A stretch of DNA of 5,604 bases from JBOGGX01 sp050744245 (GTDB lineage Bacteria > Actinomycetota > Acidimicrobiia > Acidimicrobiales > JBOGGX01), in NCBI GenBank assembly GCA_050744245.1, contig JBOGGX010000127.1:1-5604 (forward strand). The letters are read 5' to 3'. Position 1 is the first letter of the stretch, and each line of letters starts with the position of its first letter. Made by a program: the position numbers and the translations under genes. Positions 1 to 5,423 of this stretch are shown in pieces. Below the pieces are notes generated by a model that was given only the letters and a program-made list of their open reading frames with translations, was not told the DNA's origin and did no database searches.

Positions 1-74
1 CCGTCACCGCGCCCGACGCCGCCGCCGCCCGGGCCGCGGCCGGCGAGGTGCTGGGCGAGGCGCTGGCGTCATAG
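1..74 (+). CDS. C-terminal end of an unidentified protein (5' end outside the window)
   Basis: Reading from base 3, this stretch encodes VTAPDAAAARAAAGEVLGEA followed by LAS and a TAG stop at 72-74. The frame is chosen because 22 of 23 third codon positions are G or C and first positions are mostly G, the pattern of genuine genes in this window; the other two plus frames lack it. The alanine-rich tail looks helical, but 23 residues are too few to name a family. The stop overlaps the stop of the convergent small minus-strand gene by 6 nt (69-74, tcatag). No room remains for an intergenic terminator. Confidence 0.5.
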   Translation, partial: VTAPDAAAARAAAGEVLGEALAS

Positions 75-290
75 CTGCTTGCGGACCGGTCCCACCACCT
101 CGACCATCACGGGCACGCCGCCGACGATGTCGGGCAGGGCCTGGTCGGGCTCGAGCTCACGGCTGAGGTTGACCTTCACCGCGTAGCCGTCGGGGGTGCG
201 GGCGATGCCGACACCGTTGACCGCCTCGTGATCGGCGAGGAGCTCGACGACCGTGGCCTTGGCCTGCCTGGCGTCGGTGCGGGACGGCAC
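69..290 (-). CDS. 73-aa stand-alone protein resembling the N-terminal domain of NAL1-like serine proteases
   Basis: Small protein of 73 residues with a GTG start at 290 and TGA ending at 69. The core runs from about residue 12 to 72: a predicted helix (ATVVELLADHEAV), then VNGVGIARTPDGYAVKVNL, then a proline-containing linker and VPVMVEVVGPVRKQ. This alternating beta pattern is what precedes the catalytic domain in NAL1-like trypsin-fold proteases. The same pattern is visible in the adjacent protease: VGIA at 39-42 there against 27-30 here, and VVRKQ at 84-88 there against VRKQ at 69-72 here. The start lies 1 nt after the protease stop (TGA-C-GTG on the minus strand) with no clear ribosome binding site, so translation is probably coupled to the protease. 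There is no signal peptide, membrane segment or catalytic motif. It may be an accessory, pro-domain-like or inhibitory partner; that role is inference. Homology rests on reading the two sequences by eye. Confidence 0.72.
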   Translation of the reverse strand: MPSRTDARQAKATVVELLADHEAVNGVGIARTPDGYAVKVNLSRELEPDQALPDIVGGVPVMVEVVGPVRKQL

Positions 291-291
291 G

Positions 292-1305
292 TCAGGGCGC
301 CCGCTGCTCGGCGGCGCTGAGGACCAGCTCGGCGTCGAGCGAGTTGAGGACCACGGCGATCGGGTTGAGGTAGGTGAGCCCGCCGCCGCCTGGTCCTCCG
401 GTTTCGCTGCCGGCGAACAGCAGGCCGACGGCCCGGGCGCCGCCGCCCGCGGTCAACACCAACGACCCGGAGTCGCCGCCCTGGGAGAACGGGCCGCCCG
501 TGCCCTGGACCTCGATCTGGTCGTCGAAGCGCACGACACCAGCGTCGTACTGCACGCGCAGGTTGTCGAGCTCGATGGCGGTGATGGTGCCGGTGGTCCG
601 GCCGGTCGTGCGGCCGTGCTTGGCGACCGGGGGGATTTCGGTCTCGTCGGTCTCGTCGTCGAGGTCGAACAACCCGGTCAGGCCGCCGTCGTCGTCGAAC
701 GTGCCGAGCGACCACCCGACCTCGTCGTCGATCGACGAGAGCGCGCAGTCGACGAGGTTGACGCCGTCCGGGTCGATCGGGGTGAAGGCGGCCAGCCGGC
801 CGATCACGTCGTCGGCGACGGTGCCGCCGTCGAAGGCGCCGGGCTGGAGGATCTGATCGCCGAGCTCCGCCTCGTTCTCGTCGGCCAGCACGTGGTTGTT
901 GGACAGCAGCTCGACCGCCCCCGGGGCGGCCACGGTCGGCCGGCGGACGAAGGTGCCGATCGTGCCCGCGGTGACGTCGACGTGCGACACCGACGCGCCG
1001 GGCTCGATCGGCCTGATCCGCTGGCGGTGCCACGGGATCGACTGCTTGCGCACGACGCCGATGACCCTGACGTCGACGTCGTCGCCCAGCCGGTCGACCC
1101 AGTCCGCGATCACCTGGGCGCCGGGCCCGGCCGGGTCCTGGGGGCGCAGCGCCAGGGCGAACCGGCGGCCCGGTCGCAGGGCGATCCCGACGGCGACGCT
1201 GGCGGCCGGGGTCGGCCCGCCCGGTCCTGCGGAGGCGACGGAGATGCCGTTGTCGAGTTCTTGACGGAATTCGATCTTGGCCTCGCGGGCCGAACTCAGG
1301 TCCAT
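292..1305 (-). CDS. Trypsin-fold serine protease, NAL1-like
   Basis: A 337-residue protein with an N-terminal non-catalytic domain (about residues 20-90, ending VIGVVRKQ) and a chymotrypsin/trypsin-fold catalytic domain. The triad is readable: His138 in LLSNNHVLAD, Asp186 in NLVDCALS, Ser279 in QGGDSGSLV. Residues 230-241 (HGRTTGRTTGTI) form the glycine/threonine-rich strand common in this family. The catalytic Asp and Ser contexts are intact, so it should be active on peptide bonds; the substrate cannot be read from sequence. No signal peptide or membrane helix is seen, so it probably acts in the cytoplasm or leaves by an unrecognised route. The start is the ATG at 1305: the frame stays open upstream to 1626, but that extension is arginine/serine-rich nonsense antisense to the next gene. 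No strong Shine-Dalgarno precedes it. It is followed after 1 nt by the 73-aa gene, and three 15-bp repeats sit 34-84 bp upstream. Confidence 0.88.
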   Translation of the reverse strand: MDLSSAREAKIEFRQELDNGISVASAGPGGPTPAASVAVGIALRPGRRFALALRPQDPAGPGAQVIADWVDRLGDDVDVRVIGVVRKQSIPWHRQRIRPIEPGASVSHVDVTAGTIGTFVRRPTVAAPGAVELLSNNHVLADENEAELGDQILQPGAFDGGTVADDVIGRLAAFTPIDPDGVNLVDCALSSIDDEVGWSLGTFDDDGGLTGLFDLDDETDETEIPPVAKHGRTTGRTTGTITAIELDNLRVQYDAGVVRFDDQIEVQGTGGPFSQGGDSGSLVLTAGGGARAVGLLFAGSETGGPGGGGLTYLNPIAVVLNSLDAELVLSAAEQRAP

Positions 1306-1338
1306 GGCGCAGCGTACGTTCGAGCGACCACTCGGCAC

Positions 1339-1389
1339 GCGCTCTCTGGCGGCAGGCGTTCTCCGGCGACGTGCGCGTTCTCTGGCGAC
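1339..1389 (-). repeat. Three tandem 15-bp direct repeats upstream of the protease gene (candidate operator)
   Basis: On the plus strand the copies are 1375-1389 (gcgttctctggcgac), 1356-1370 (one mismatch, T to C at position 8) and 1339-1353 (two mismatches, positions 4 and 14). Spacers are 4 and 2 nt, so starts are 19 and 17 nt apart. The array fills the middle of the 124-bp gap between the beta-glucosidase stop and the protease ATG, 34 bp from that ATG. Read toward the protease the unit is GTCGCCAGAGAACGC. Position and near-helical-turn spacing suit a cooperative regulator binding site; no regulator is encoded in the window. Outside the repeats the gap shows only a weak hairpin. Confidence 0.6.
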
Positions 1390-1395
1390 ATACGC

Positions 1396-1410
1396 GGGCC
1401 ATGCCGGCCC
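1396..1410 (-). terminator. Weak hairpin 20 nt past the beta-glucosidase stop
   Basis: A perfect 5-bp GC stem (gggcc / ggccc) with a 5-nt loop (atgcc) lies 20 nt downstream of the beta-glucosidase stop. There is no T run on either strand. It is the only candidate for ending the glucosidase transcript before the protease, but a stem this short is common by chance at this GC content. Confidence 0.2.
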
Positions 1411-1429
1411 AACTCGACACAGAAGCGAG

Positions 1430-2770
1430 CTAGGCGTGACGGGTCCGCGCGGTCCCGGCCATGGTCGACCAAAGCCGTCCGCTGTCGCGCACGCGGCGTT
1501 CGAAGGTGTCGAAGTCGACGTGGACGATCCCGAAACGCTGGCCATAGCCGTGGGCCCACTCGAAGTTGTCGAGCAGCGACCAGGCGAAATAGCCGTGGAG
1601 GGGCACGCCGGCGTCGATCGCGTCAAGGGCGGCGTCGAGATGGCGCCGGAGGAACTCGACCCGGTCCGGGTCGTGTTCCGGCCGGTCCGGGTCGACGGGA
1701 TAGGCGGCCCCGTTCTCGGTGACGTAGAGCGGGAGGGTGCCGGTCCGGGACGCCACGAACTTGAGGGTCTCGGTGAGGCCGGCGGGGTACACCTCCCAGC
1801 CCATCCCGGTGCGCTCCTGTTCCTCGCCCGGTGACGACGGCGGCAGCTCGGGCAGCCGGGGCGAGCGGACGAGGCTGCGGGTGTAGTAGTTGATCCCGAG
1901 GAAGTCGATCGGCGCCGCGATCAGATCCAGGTCGCCGTCCAGCACCTCCCGCCCCTCCCACCCCCAGTCCCTGGCGCCGTCCTCCGGGTAGCCCCGCCCG
2001 CTGATCGGGTCGAGGAACCAGCGGTTGGCCTGGTCGTGGCCGACGAGCGCCGCCTCCTGATCGAGCGGGTGGGGCGTCGCCGGATGCTGGGGTTCGAGGT
2101 TGAGGACGATCCCGGCGGCCGCGTCGCCGGCCGCCGACCGGATCGCCTGGAGCCCCAGCCCGTGGGCCACGAGGAGATGGTGGGCTGCGGCCAAGGCCGC
2201 CGCGGGCTCGGTCCGGCCCGGCGCGTGGGAACCGACCCGGTAGCCGTGGTCGGCGACCACGAAGGGCTCGTTGAGCGTGGCGAAGTGGCCGACCCGGTCA
2301 CCGAGCGCCTCGGTGACGACACTGGCGTAGTCGGCGAAGGCCTCGGCCGTGGCCCGCTCCGGCCAGCCCCCACGGTCCTCGAGCGCCTGGGGGAGATCCC
2401 AGTGGTAGAGGGTGACGTAGGCGGCGATGCCGTTGGCCAGCAGCTCGTCGACCAGCCGGTCGTAGAAGTCGAGTCCGGCCCGGTTGACCGGACCGACGCC
2501 GTCCGGGATGACCCTGGGCCAGGCCACCGAGAACCGGTAGGCGCCCAGGCCCAGATCGGCCATGAGGGCGACGTCGTCCCGATAGCGGTGGTAGTGGTCG
2601 CACGCCCGGTCGCCGGTGTCGCCGCTGGTGACCCGGCCCGGCGTGTGCGAGAAGCGGTCCCAGATGCTCTCGCCCCGGCCGTCCTCCTCGACCGCGCCCT
2701 CGATCTGGTAGGCGGCGGTGGCCGCTCCCCACAAGAAGCCGTCGGGGAAGGATCGCTCGCGGTTACTCAC
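1430..2770 (-). CDS. bglB: Glycoside hydrolase family 1 beta-glucosidase
   Basis: A 446-residue GH1 enzyme, the usual full length for the family. It should hydrolyse terminal beta-linked glucose (or a related sugar) from oligosaccharides or glycosides by the retaining mechanism, in a single (beta/alpha)8 barrel. Visible landmarks in order: FPDGFLWGAATAAYQIEGA (8-26, sugar-binding Gln22), YHWDLPQAL (122-130, His123), acid/base Glu168 in TLNEP, INYY (293-296), nucleophile Glu352 in VTENG, and AWSLLDNFEW (396-405, Trp397 and Glu404). All key residues are intact. There is no signal peptide, so it acts inside the cell on imported substrates. The start is the GTG at 2770, which puts the conserved FLWG motif at residue 12; an ATG at 2815 would add 15 unconserved residues and overlap the divergent gene. 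The glycosyltransferase diverges 53 bp away. The aglycone and the exact substrate cannot be read from sequence. Confidence 0.93.
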   Translation of the reverse strand: MSNRERSFPDGFLWGAATAAYQIEGAVEEDGRGESIWDRFSHTPGRVTSGDTGDRACDHYHRYRDDVALMADLGLGAYRFSVAWPRVIPDGVGPVNRAGLDFYDRLVDELLANGIAAYVTLYHWDLPQALEDRGGWPERATAEAFADYASVVTEALGDRVGHFATLNEPFVVADHGYRVGSHAPGRTEPAAALAAAHHLLVAHGLGLQAIRSAAGDAAAGIVLNLEPQHPATPHPLDQEAALVGHDQANRWFLDPISGRGYPEDGARDWGWEGREVLDGDLDLIAAPIDFLGINYYTRSLVRSPRLPELPPSSPGEEQERTGMGWEVYPAGLTETLKFVASRTGTLPLYVTENGAAYPVDPDRPEHDPDRVEFLRRHLDAALDAIDAGVPLHGYFAWSLLDNFEWAHGYGQRFGIVHVDFDTFERRVRDSGRLWSTMAGTARTRHA

Positions 2771-2823
2771 GAGCCGAGTTTCTAGCCGGGCGGGGCCACC
2801 ATGATGTGCGAGCATGTCCGCCC
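2771..2823. promoter_or_regulatory. Divergent promoter region between the beta-glucosidase and glycosyltransferase genes
   Basis: This 53-bp gap is all the room for two promoters. On the minus strand a TAGAAA (2784-2779) matches the -10 consensus at 4 of 6 positions and ends 8 nt before the GTG start, which would give a leaderless glucosidase transcript. No convincing ribosome binding site precedes either start, in keeping with leaderless initiation, common in actinobacteria. No clear operator palindrome is seen. Confidence 0.3.
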
Positions 2824-4001
2824 ATGCGGGTCCTCATCGCCTCGACCGCCGGCGCCGGTCACTTCGGTCCGCTCGTGCCGTTCGCCCGAGCCTGCCTCGA
2901 GGCCGGGCACGAGGTGCTGGTCGCCGCGCCCGCGTCGTTCGCGTCCGCCGTGGCCGCGGCCGGGCTCGGCCACGTGCCGTTCGCCGACGTCCCGCCCGAG
3001 ATCATGGGGCCCGTCTTCGCCCGATTGCCGAGCCTGACCGAGGACGAGGCCAACGACGTGGTGATCGGCGACGTGTTCGGGCGGCTCGACGCCAGGGCCG
3101 CCCTCCCAGGTGTCACCGCAACGATCGCATCCTGGCGGCCCGACATCGTCCTGCGGGAACCGTGCGAGTTCGCCTCCCTGGTCGCGGCCGAGTGGTTCGG
3201 CGTGCCCCAGGTCCAGGTGGCGATCGGCCTCGGCTCGCTCGGGGCGTGGGTGCTTCCGATCCTGGAGGAGCCGCTGAACGAGTTGCGGGCCGAGGCCGGC
3301 CTGGCCCCCGACCCCACGCTCGAGTGCCTGCGCACCCTCCCCGGGTTCACCTCGGTGCCGGCCGGGTTCGACGAAGAGGTCGTCGAGGCCGACGGGCGGC
3401 TGTGGCGGTTCAGGGATGCGTCGCTCACCGCCCGGCCGGGATCGCTCCCCGAACCGTGGGGCTCGGCCGCCGACCCGCTGGTGTACGTGTCGTTCGGCTC
3501 GGTGGCCGGCGGCGTCGGCCGGTTCGCCTCGGTGTATCCCGAGGCGGTGGCCGCCCTGGCCGGGCTGCCCTTACGGGTGTGCTGCTGACCACCGGCGACG
3601 GCGGCGACCCGGCCGGCCTCGAGCCCTGGCCGCACAACGTCCACGTCGAGCGCTGGTGGCCGCAGGCCGAGGTCATGCCGCTGGCCTCGGCCGCCGTCGG
3701 CCACGGAGGGTTCGGCACCACCATGATGGCGTTGGCCGCCGGCGTGCCGCAGGTGGTGGTGCCGCTCTTCGCGTTCGACCAGAGGGTCAACGCCGAACGG
3801 GTGGCGGCGGTGGGCGCCGGCGTCCACGTCGATGGCGGACCGACGGCGGTCGCCGCCATCCCGACCGCCCTGGGCCGGGTGCTGTCGGACCCGTCGTGCC
3901 GGCGGGGCGCCGAACGGGTGGCGGCCGAGATGGCGACCATGCCGGACGTGTCGGCGTCGGTGCCGGTCCTCGAAACGATGGCCGCCCGCGCCGACGGCTG
4001 A
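2824..4001 (+). pseudogene. GT1 / MGT-family glycosyltransferase, split by a frameshift
   Basis: The two pieces together give a full-length GT-B glycosyltransferase (about 391 residues) of the macrolide/UGT type, which moves a sugar from a nucleotide donor to a small acceptor. Piece one (2824-3588, 254 aa) has RVLIASTAGAGHFGPLVPFA with the expected catalytic His13, and LVYVSFGS, the strand that opens the C-terminal domain. It hits TGA at 3586-3588. Piece two continues in another frame from about 3579 as VLLTTGDGG, then the donor-binding signature VERWWPQAEV and VGHGGFGTTM (His293 when repaired), and VVPLFAFDQRVNAERV, ending TGA at 3999-4001. The total length leaves 2 nt over a multiple of three, so a 2-nt insertion (gt of gtgtg, 3577-3581) or a 1-nt loss explains it. 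No slippery heptamer is present. The start at 2824 rather than 2806 matches the family N-terminus MRVLI. It may be a real pseudogene or an assembly indel. Confidence 0.85.
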
Positions 4002-4014
4002 CGGGCCGCCCCGC

Positions 4015-4709
4015 TCAGCCCGGCTCCGACGCCCCGAGGCGATCGTGGGCCACGCTGGTGGCCGCCACGAGCACGGCCAGGATGATGCCGATGCTCAGCA
4101 CCGGTTCGGGCAGCCACACCGCGAGGAGGACGGCGACGATGGTCACCGGTGTGGCCGTCGATCGCATCGGCCCCGGTCGCTCGTCGCCGACGTGGAGGAC
4201 CCACAGGCTAATCGAAGGATCCGGCCGACCTGGACGACCGAGATGCCGAGGGCGTAGCGCAGGTTGGCCGCCCGCCGGGCGGGGTCGTTGGCCGCCGCCC
4301 GCAGCCACTGGGTCACCATGGCCAGCCGCATCAGCACGTAGCCGAGGACGGCGACCGGCGACTGCTGGTCGGAGAAAAGCTCGGGAATGCCGGCCGCGAG
4401 CAGCAGGGCGCCCGAGATCTGAACGAGCACCGCGAGCCGGTAGGGCACGTCGTCGTTGTCGTACGCCGAGGCGAACCAGGTGAAGTTCATCCAGGCCCAC
4501 CAGATGGCGAAGAAGACGAACAGGTAGCTCACGATGGCGTCGGCGACATGGCCTTCGGCCAGCGCGTGGTGCAGGCTGGCCGCGCCCGACGCCACCGCGA
4601 CCACGAAGCAGAGGTCGAAGAACAGCTCGAGCGGCGTCGCCGCCCGATGCGACTCTGACGGCGACCGAGGCGCCATGCGGGCCCGCCACGGGGCGTTGGT
4701 GGTGGTCAT
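4015..4709 (-). pseudogene. ltrA: LtrA-family membrane protein, frame-broken and apparently internally deleted
   Basis: The N-terminal part (ATG at 4709, about 168 residues before the break) carries the low-temperature-requirement-A family opening: TPLELFFDLCFVVAVA (25-40), FVFFAIWWAWMNFTWF (64-79, with the family's WWAW), a helix at about 92-108, GYVLMRLAMVTQWLRAA (123-139) and YALGISVVQVG (152-162). After RILRLA the frame becomes cysteine/arginine-rich and stops at 4143. In the neighbouring minus frame, good coding sequence resumes near 4210 (LWVLHVGDERPG) and runs through two hydrophobic helices (VTIVAVLLAVWL, VLSIGIILAVLVAA) to a TGA at 4015. That tail resembles the final helices of LtrA proteins. 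The pieces total about 231 residues against a usual 370-410, so the central helices seem missing as well as the frame. LtrA proteins are multi-helix inner-membrane proteins of poorly defined function. The stop lies 13 bp from the convergent glycosyltransferase stop. Confidence 0.72.
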
Positions 4710-4757
4710 CCCGGAACCGTAGTGACGGTGCCACGATGGGCGGCCGAGGAGGATGCG
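4710..4757. promoter_or_regulatory. Shared promoter region of ltrA and the nitroreductase gene with a 14-bp palindrome
   Basis: This 48-bp gap separates the divergent ATGs at 4709 and 4758. It contains a perfect inverted repeat ACCGT-AGTG-ACGGT (4716-4729), a possible repressor site. On the minus strand TACGGT (4721-4716), fitting the loose actinobacterial TAnnnT -10, lies 6 nt before the ltrA ATG and would give a leaderless transcript. Palindrome and -10 overlap, so binding there would affect ltrA directly. Five-base arms can occur by chance. Confidence 0.3.
4746..4752 (+). promoter_or_regulatory. Strong ribosome binding site of the nitroreductase gene
   Basis: GAGGAGG sits 5 nt before the ATG at 4758 and is the best Shine-Dalgarno match in the window. 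It decides the start: a GTG at 4722 would place this site inside the gene and add 12 unconserved residues. Confidence 0.8.
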
Positions 4758-5273
4758 ATGGAGACCTGGGACGCAATCATGGCGAGACGCAACACCCGGC
4801 AGCTCGCGGCCCGGGCGGTGCCGCCCGACGATCTCGACCGGATCCTCGAGGCCGGACGGCGGTCGCCGTCGTCGCGCAACTGGCAGCCGTGGGACTTCGT
4901 GGTCGTCACCGACCCGACCCGGCGGGCCGAGCTGGCCAAGGTCTGGCCGTTCGCCGGGCACGTGGCCAGTGCACCCGCGGCCATCGCCGTCGTCGCGCCC
5001 GTGCCTTCCACCGACCGACAACGCGACCTGCTGCACTACGACCTCGGCCAGGCGACGATGAGCATGATGCTCGGCGCGGCCGACCTGGGCATCGGGACGG
5101 CCCACGCCGCGGTCGGCGACCAGGTCCTGGCCCGCTCGCTCCTCGGCCTGCCCGAGGATCGATTCCTCGCCTATCTGATCTCGGTGGGGTACCCGGCCGA
5201 CCGCCCGCTGCGGCCGGTCAGGCACCCGGACCGTCGCCCGTTCGACGAGGTCGTCCACCGAGACCGCTGGTAG
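4758..5273 (+). CDS. Nitroreductase-family FMN oxidoreductase
   Basis: A 171-residue protein of the NADH-oxidase/nitroreductase fold. These enzymes are homodimers that bind FMN at the dimer interface and reduce nitro groups, quinones, enones or similar electron acceptors with NAD(P)H. Visible signatures: ARRNTRQ (9-15, the FMN-phosphate-binding basic motif), SPSSRNWQPWDFVVV (36-50, the conserved Ser-Arg-Asn-x-Gln-Pro segment), SAPAAIAVVA (71-80), the helix HYDLGQATMSMMLGAADLGIGT (93-114), ISVGYP (141-146) and the C-terminal RRPFDEVVHRDRW (159-171). The length is at the short end of the family, but both ends match its usual limits, so it looks complete. No signal peptide. It has a strong ribosome binding site and diverges from ltrA. 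The insertion sequence starts right after its stop codon without removing the conserved C-terminus. The physiological substrate cannot be named from sequence. Confidence 0.9.
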   Translation: METWDAIMARRNTRQLAARAVPPDDLDRILEAGRRSPSSRNWQPWDFVVVTDPTRRAELAKVWPFAGHVASAPAAIAVVAPVPSTDRQRDLLHYDLGQATMSMMLGAADLGIGTAHAAVGDQVLARSLLGLPEDRFLAYLISVGYPADRPLRPVRHPDRRPFDEVVHRDRW

Positions 5274-5281
5274 CTTAGCTA
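5271..5281. repeat. Short palindrome spanning the nitroreductase stop codon (TAGCT-T-AGCTA)
   Basis: Perfect 5-bp arms around a single T; the left arm contains the TAG stop (5271-5273). It marks the point where composition shifts from host gene to the IS flank, and could be part of the insertion target or of the element's tip. Confidence 0.35.
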
Positions 5282-5329
5282 CTTCGACCTGAAATAGTCG
5301 AGTCGAAAATTGGCTTTGACCTGGGGGTT

Positions 5330-5349
5330 CGCGAGTTGGGGGGCTCGCG
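5330..5349. repeat. 6-bp hairpin in the IS leader
   Basis: cgcgag (5330-5335) and ctcgcg (5344-5349) pair perfectly around an 8-nt loop, ttgggggg, and are followed by a short gttt tract. It could form a weak terminator-like stem protecting the transposase from outside transcription; the T run is too short to be persuasive. Confidence 0.35.
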
Positions 5350-5369
5350 TTTCGGTTCGAGTGTTGAGA

Positions 5370-5423
5370 CGATGGCCTCAACCCGTGCGGAACCCCTTCC
5401 GGCACAAGGAGTTGAGGCCATCG
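5370..5423 (+). promoter_or_regulatory. 54-nt RNA hairpin covering the transposase ribosome binding site and start
   Basis: Perfect 13-bp arms cgatggcctcaac (5370-5382) and gttgaggccatcg (5411-5423) enclose a second stem: gtgcggaa (5385-5392) with ttcc-gcac (5397-5405, one bulged G) around a cccc loop. Two further C-G pairs (5383-5384 with 5408-5409) bridge the stems, giving about 23 pairs in 54 nt. The Shine-Dalgarno AAGGAG (5406-5411) and the first base of the GTG start (5423) lie in the right side. Long transcripts entering from upstream would fold this stem and hide the start; transcripts beginning inside the left arm would not. IS10 and IS50 are known to use this logic; its use here is inference. 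Confidence 0.65.

Noticed and set aside
1339..1389. Mini CRISPR array.
   Set aside because: Repeats are 15 bp with 2-4 nt spacers; CRISPR repeats are longer with spacers around 30 nt, and no cas gene is present.
176..1420. A 414-codon minus-strand frame overlapping the protease in another frame.
   Set aside because: Dominated by arginine and proline runs, the usual out-of-frame shadow of a GC-rich gene; the protease frame carries the catalytic triad.
253..1722. A long open frame of 489 codons on the plus strand, antisense to the protease and glucosidase.
   Set aside because: It runs through two well-supported minus-strand genes and the intergenic gap, has low-complexity Arg/Gly/Ala/Asp composition and no recognisable motif; it is a by-product of high GC content.
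2771..2815. Upstream ATG at 2815 for the beta-glucosidase.
   Set aside because: Adds 15 unconserved residues and overlaps the divergent glycosyltransferase leader; the GTG at 2770 fits the GH1 N-terminus.
3565..3590. Programmed -1 frameshift in the glycosyltransferase.
   Set aside because: The codons at the junction (ctg ccc tta cgg gtg) do not form an X-XXY-YYZ slippery site, and this family is not known to use recoding.
2859..3827. A 322-codon minus-strand frame antisense to the glycosyltransferase.
   Set aside because: Ser/Pro/Gly-rich with no family signal, while the opposite strand encodes clear GT1 motifs.
4002..4022. Hairpin (cgggc / gcccg, 11-nt loop) between the convergent glycosyltransferase and ltrA stops as a two-way terminator.
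   Set aside because: Only 5 pairs, a long loop and no T tract; chance occurrence is likely at this GC content.
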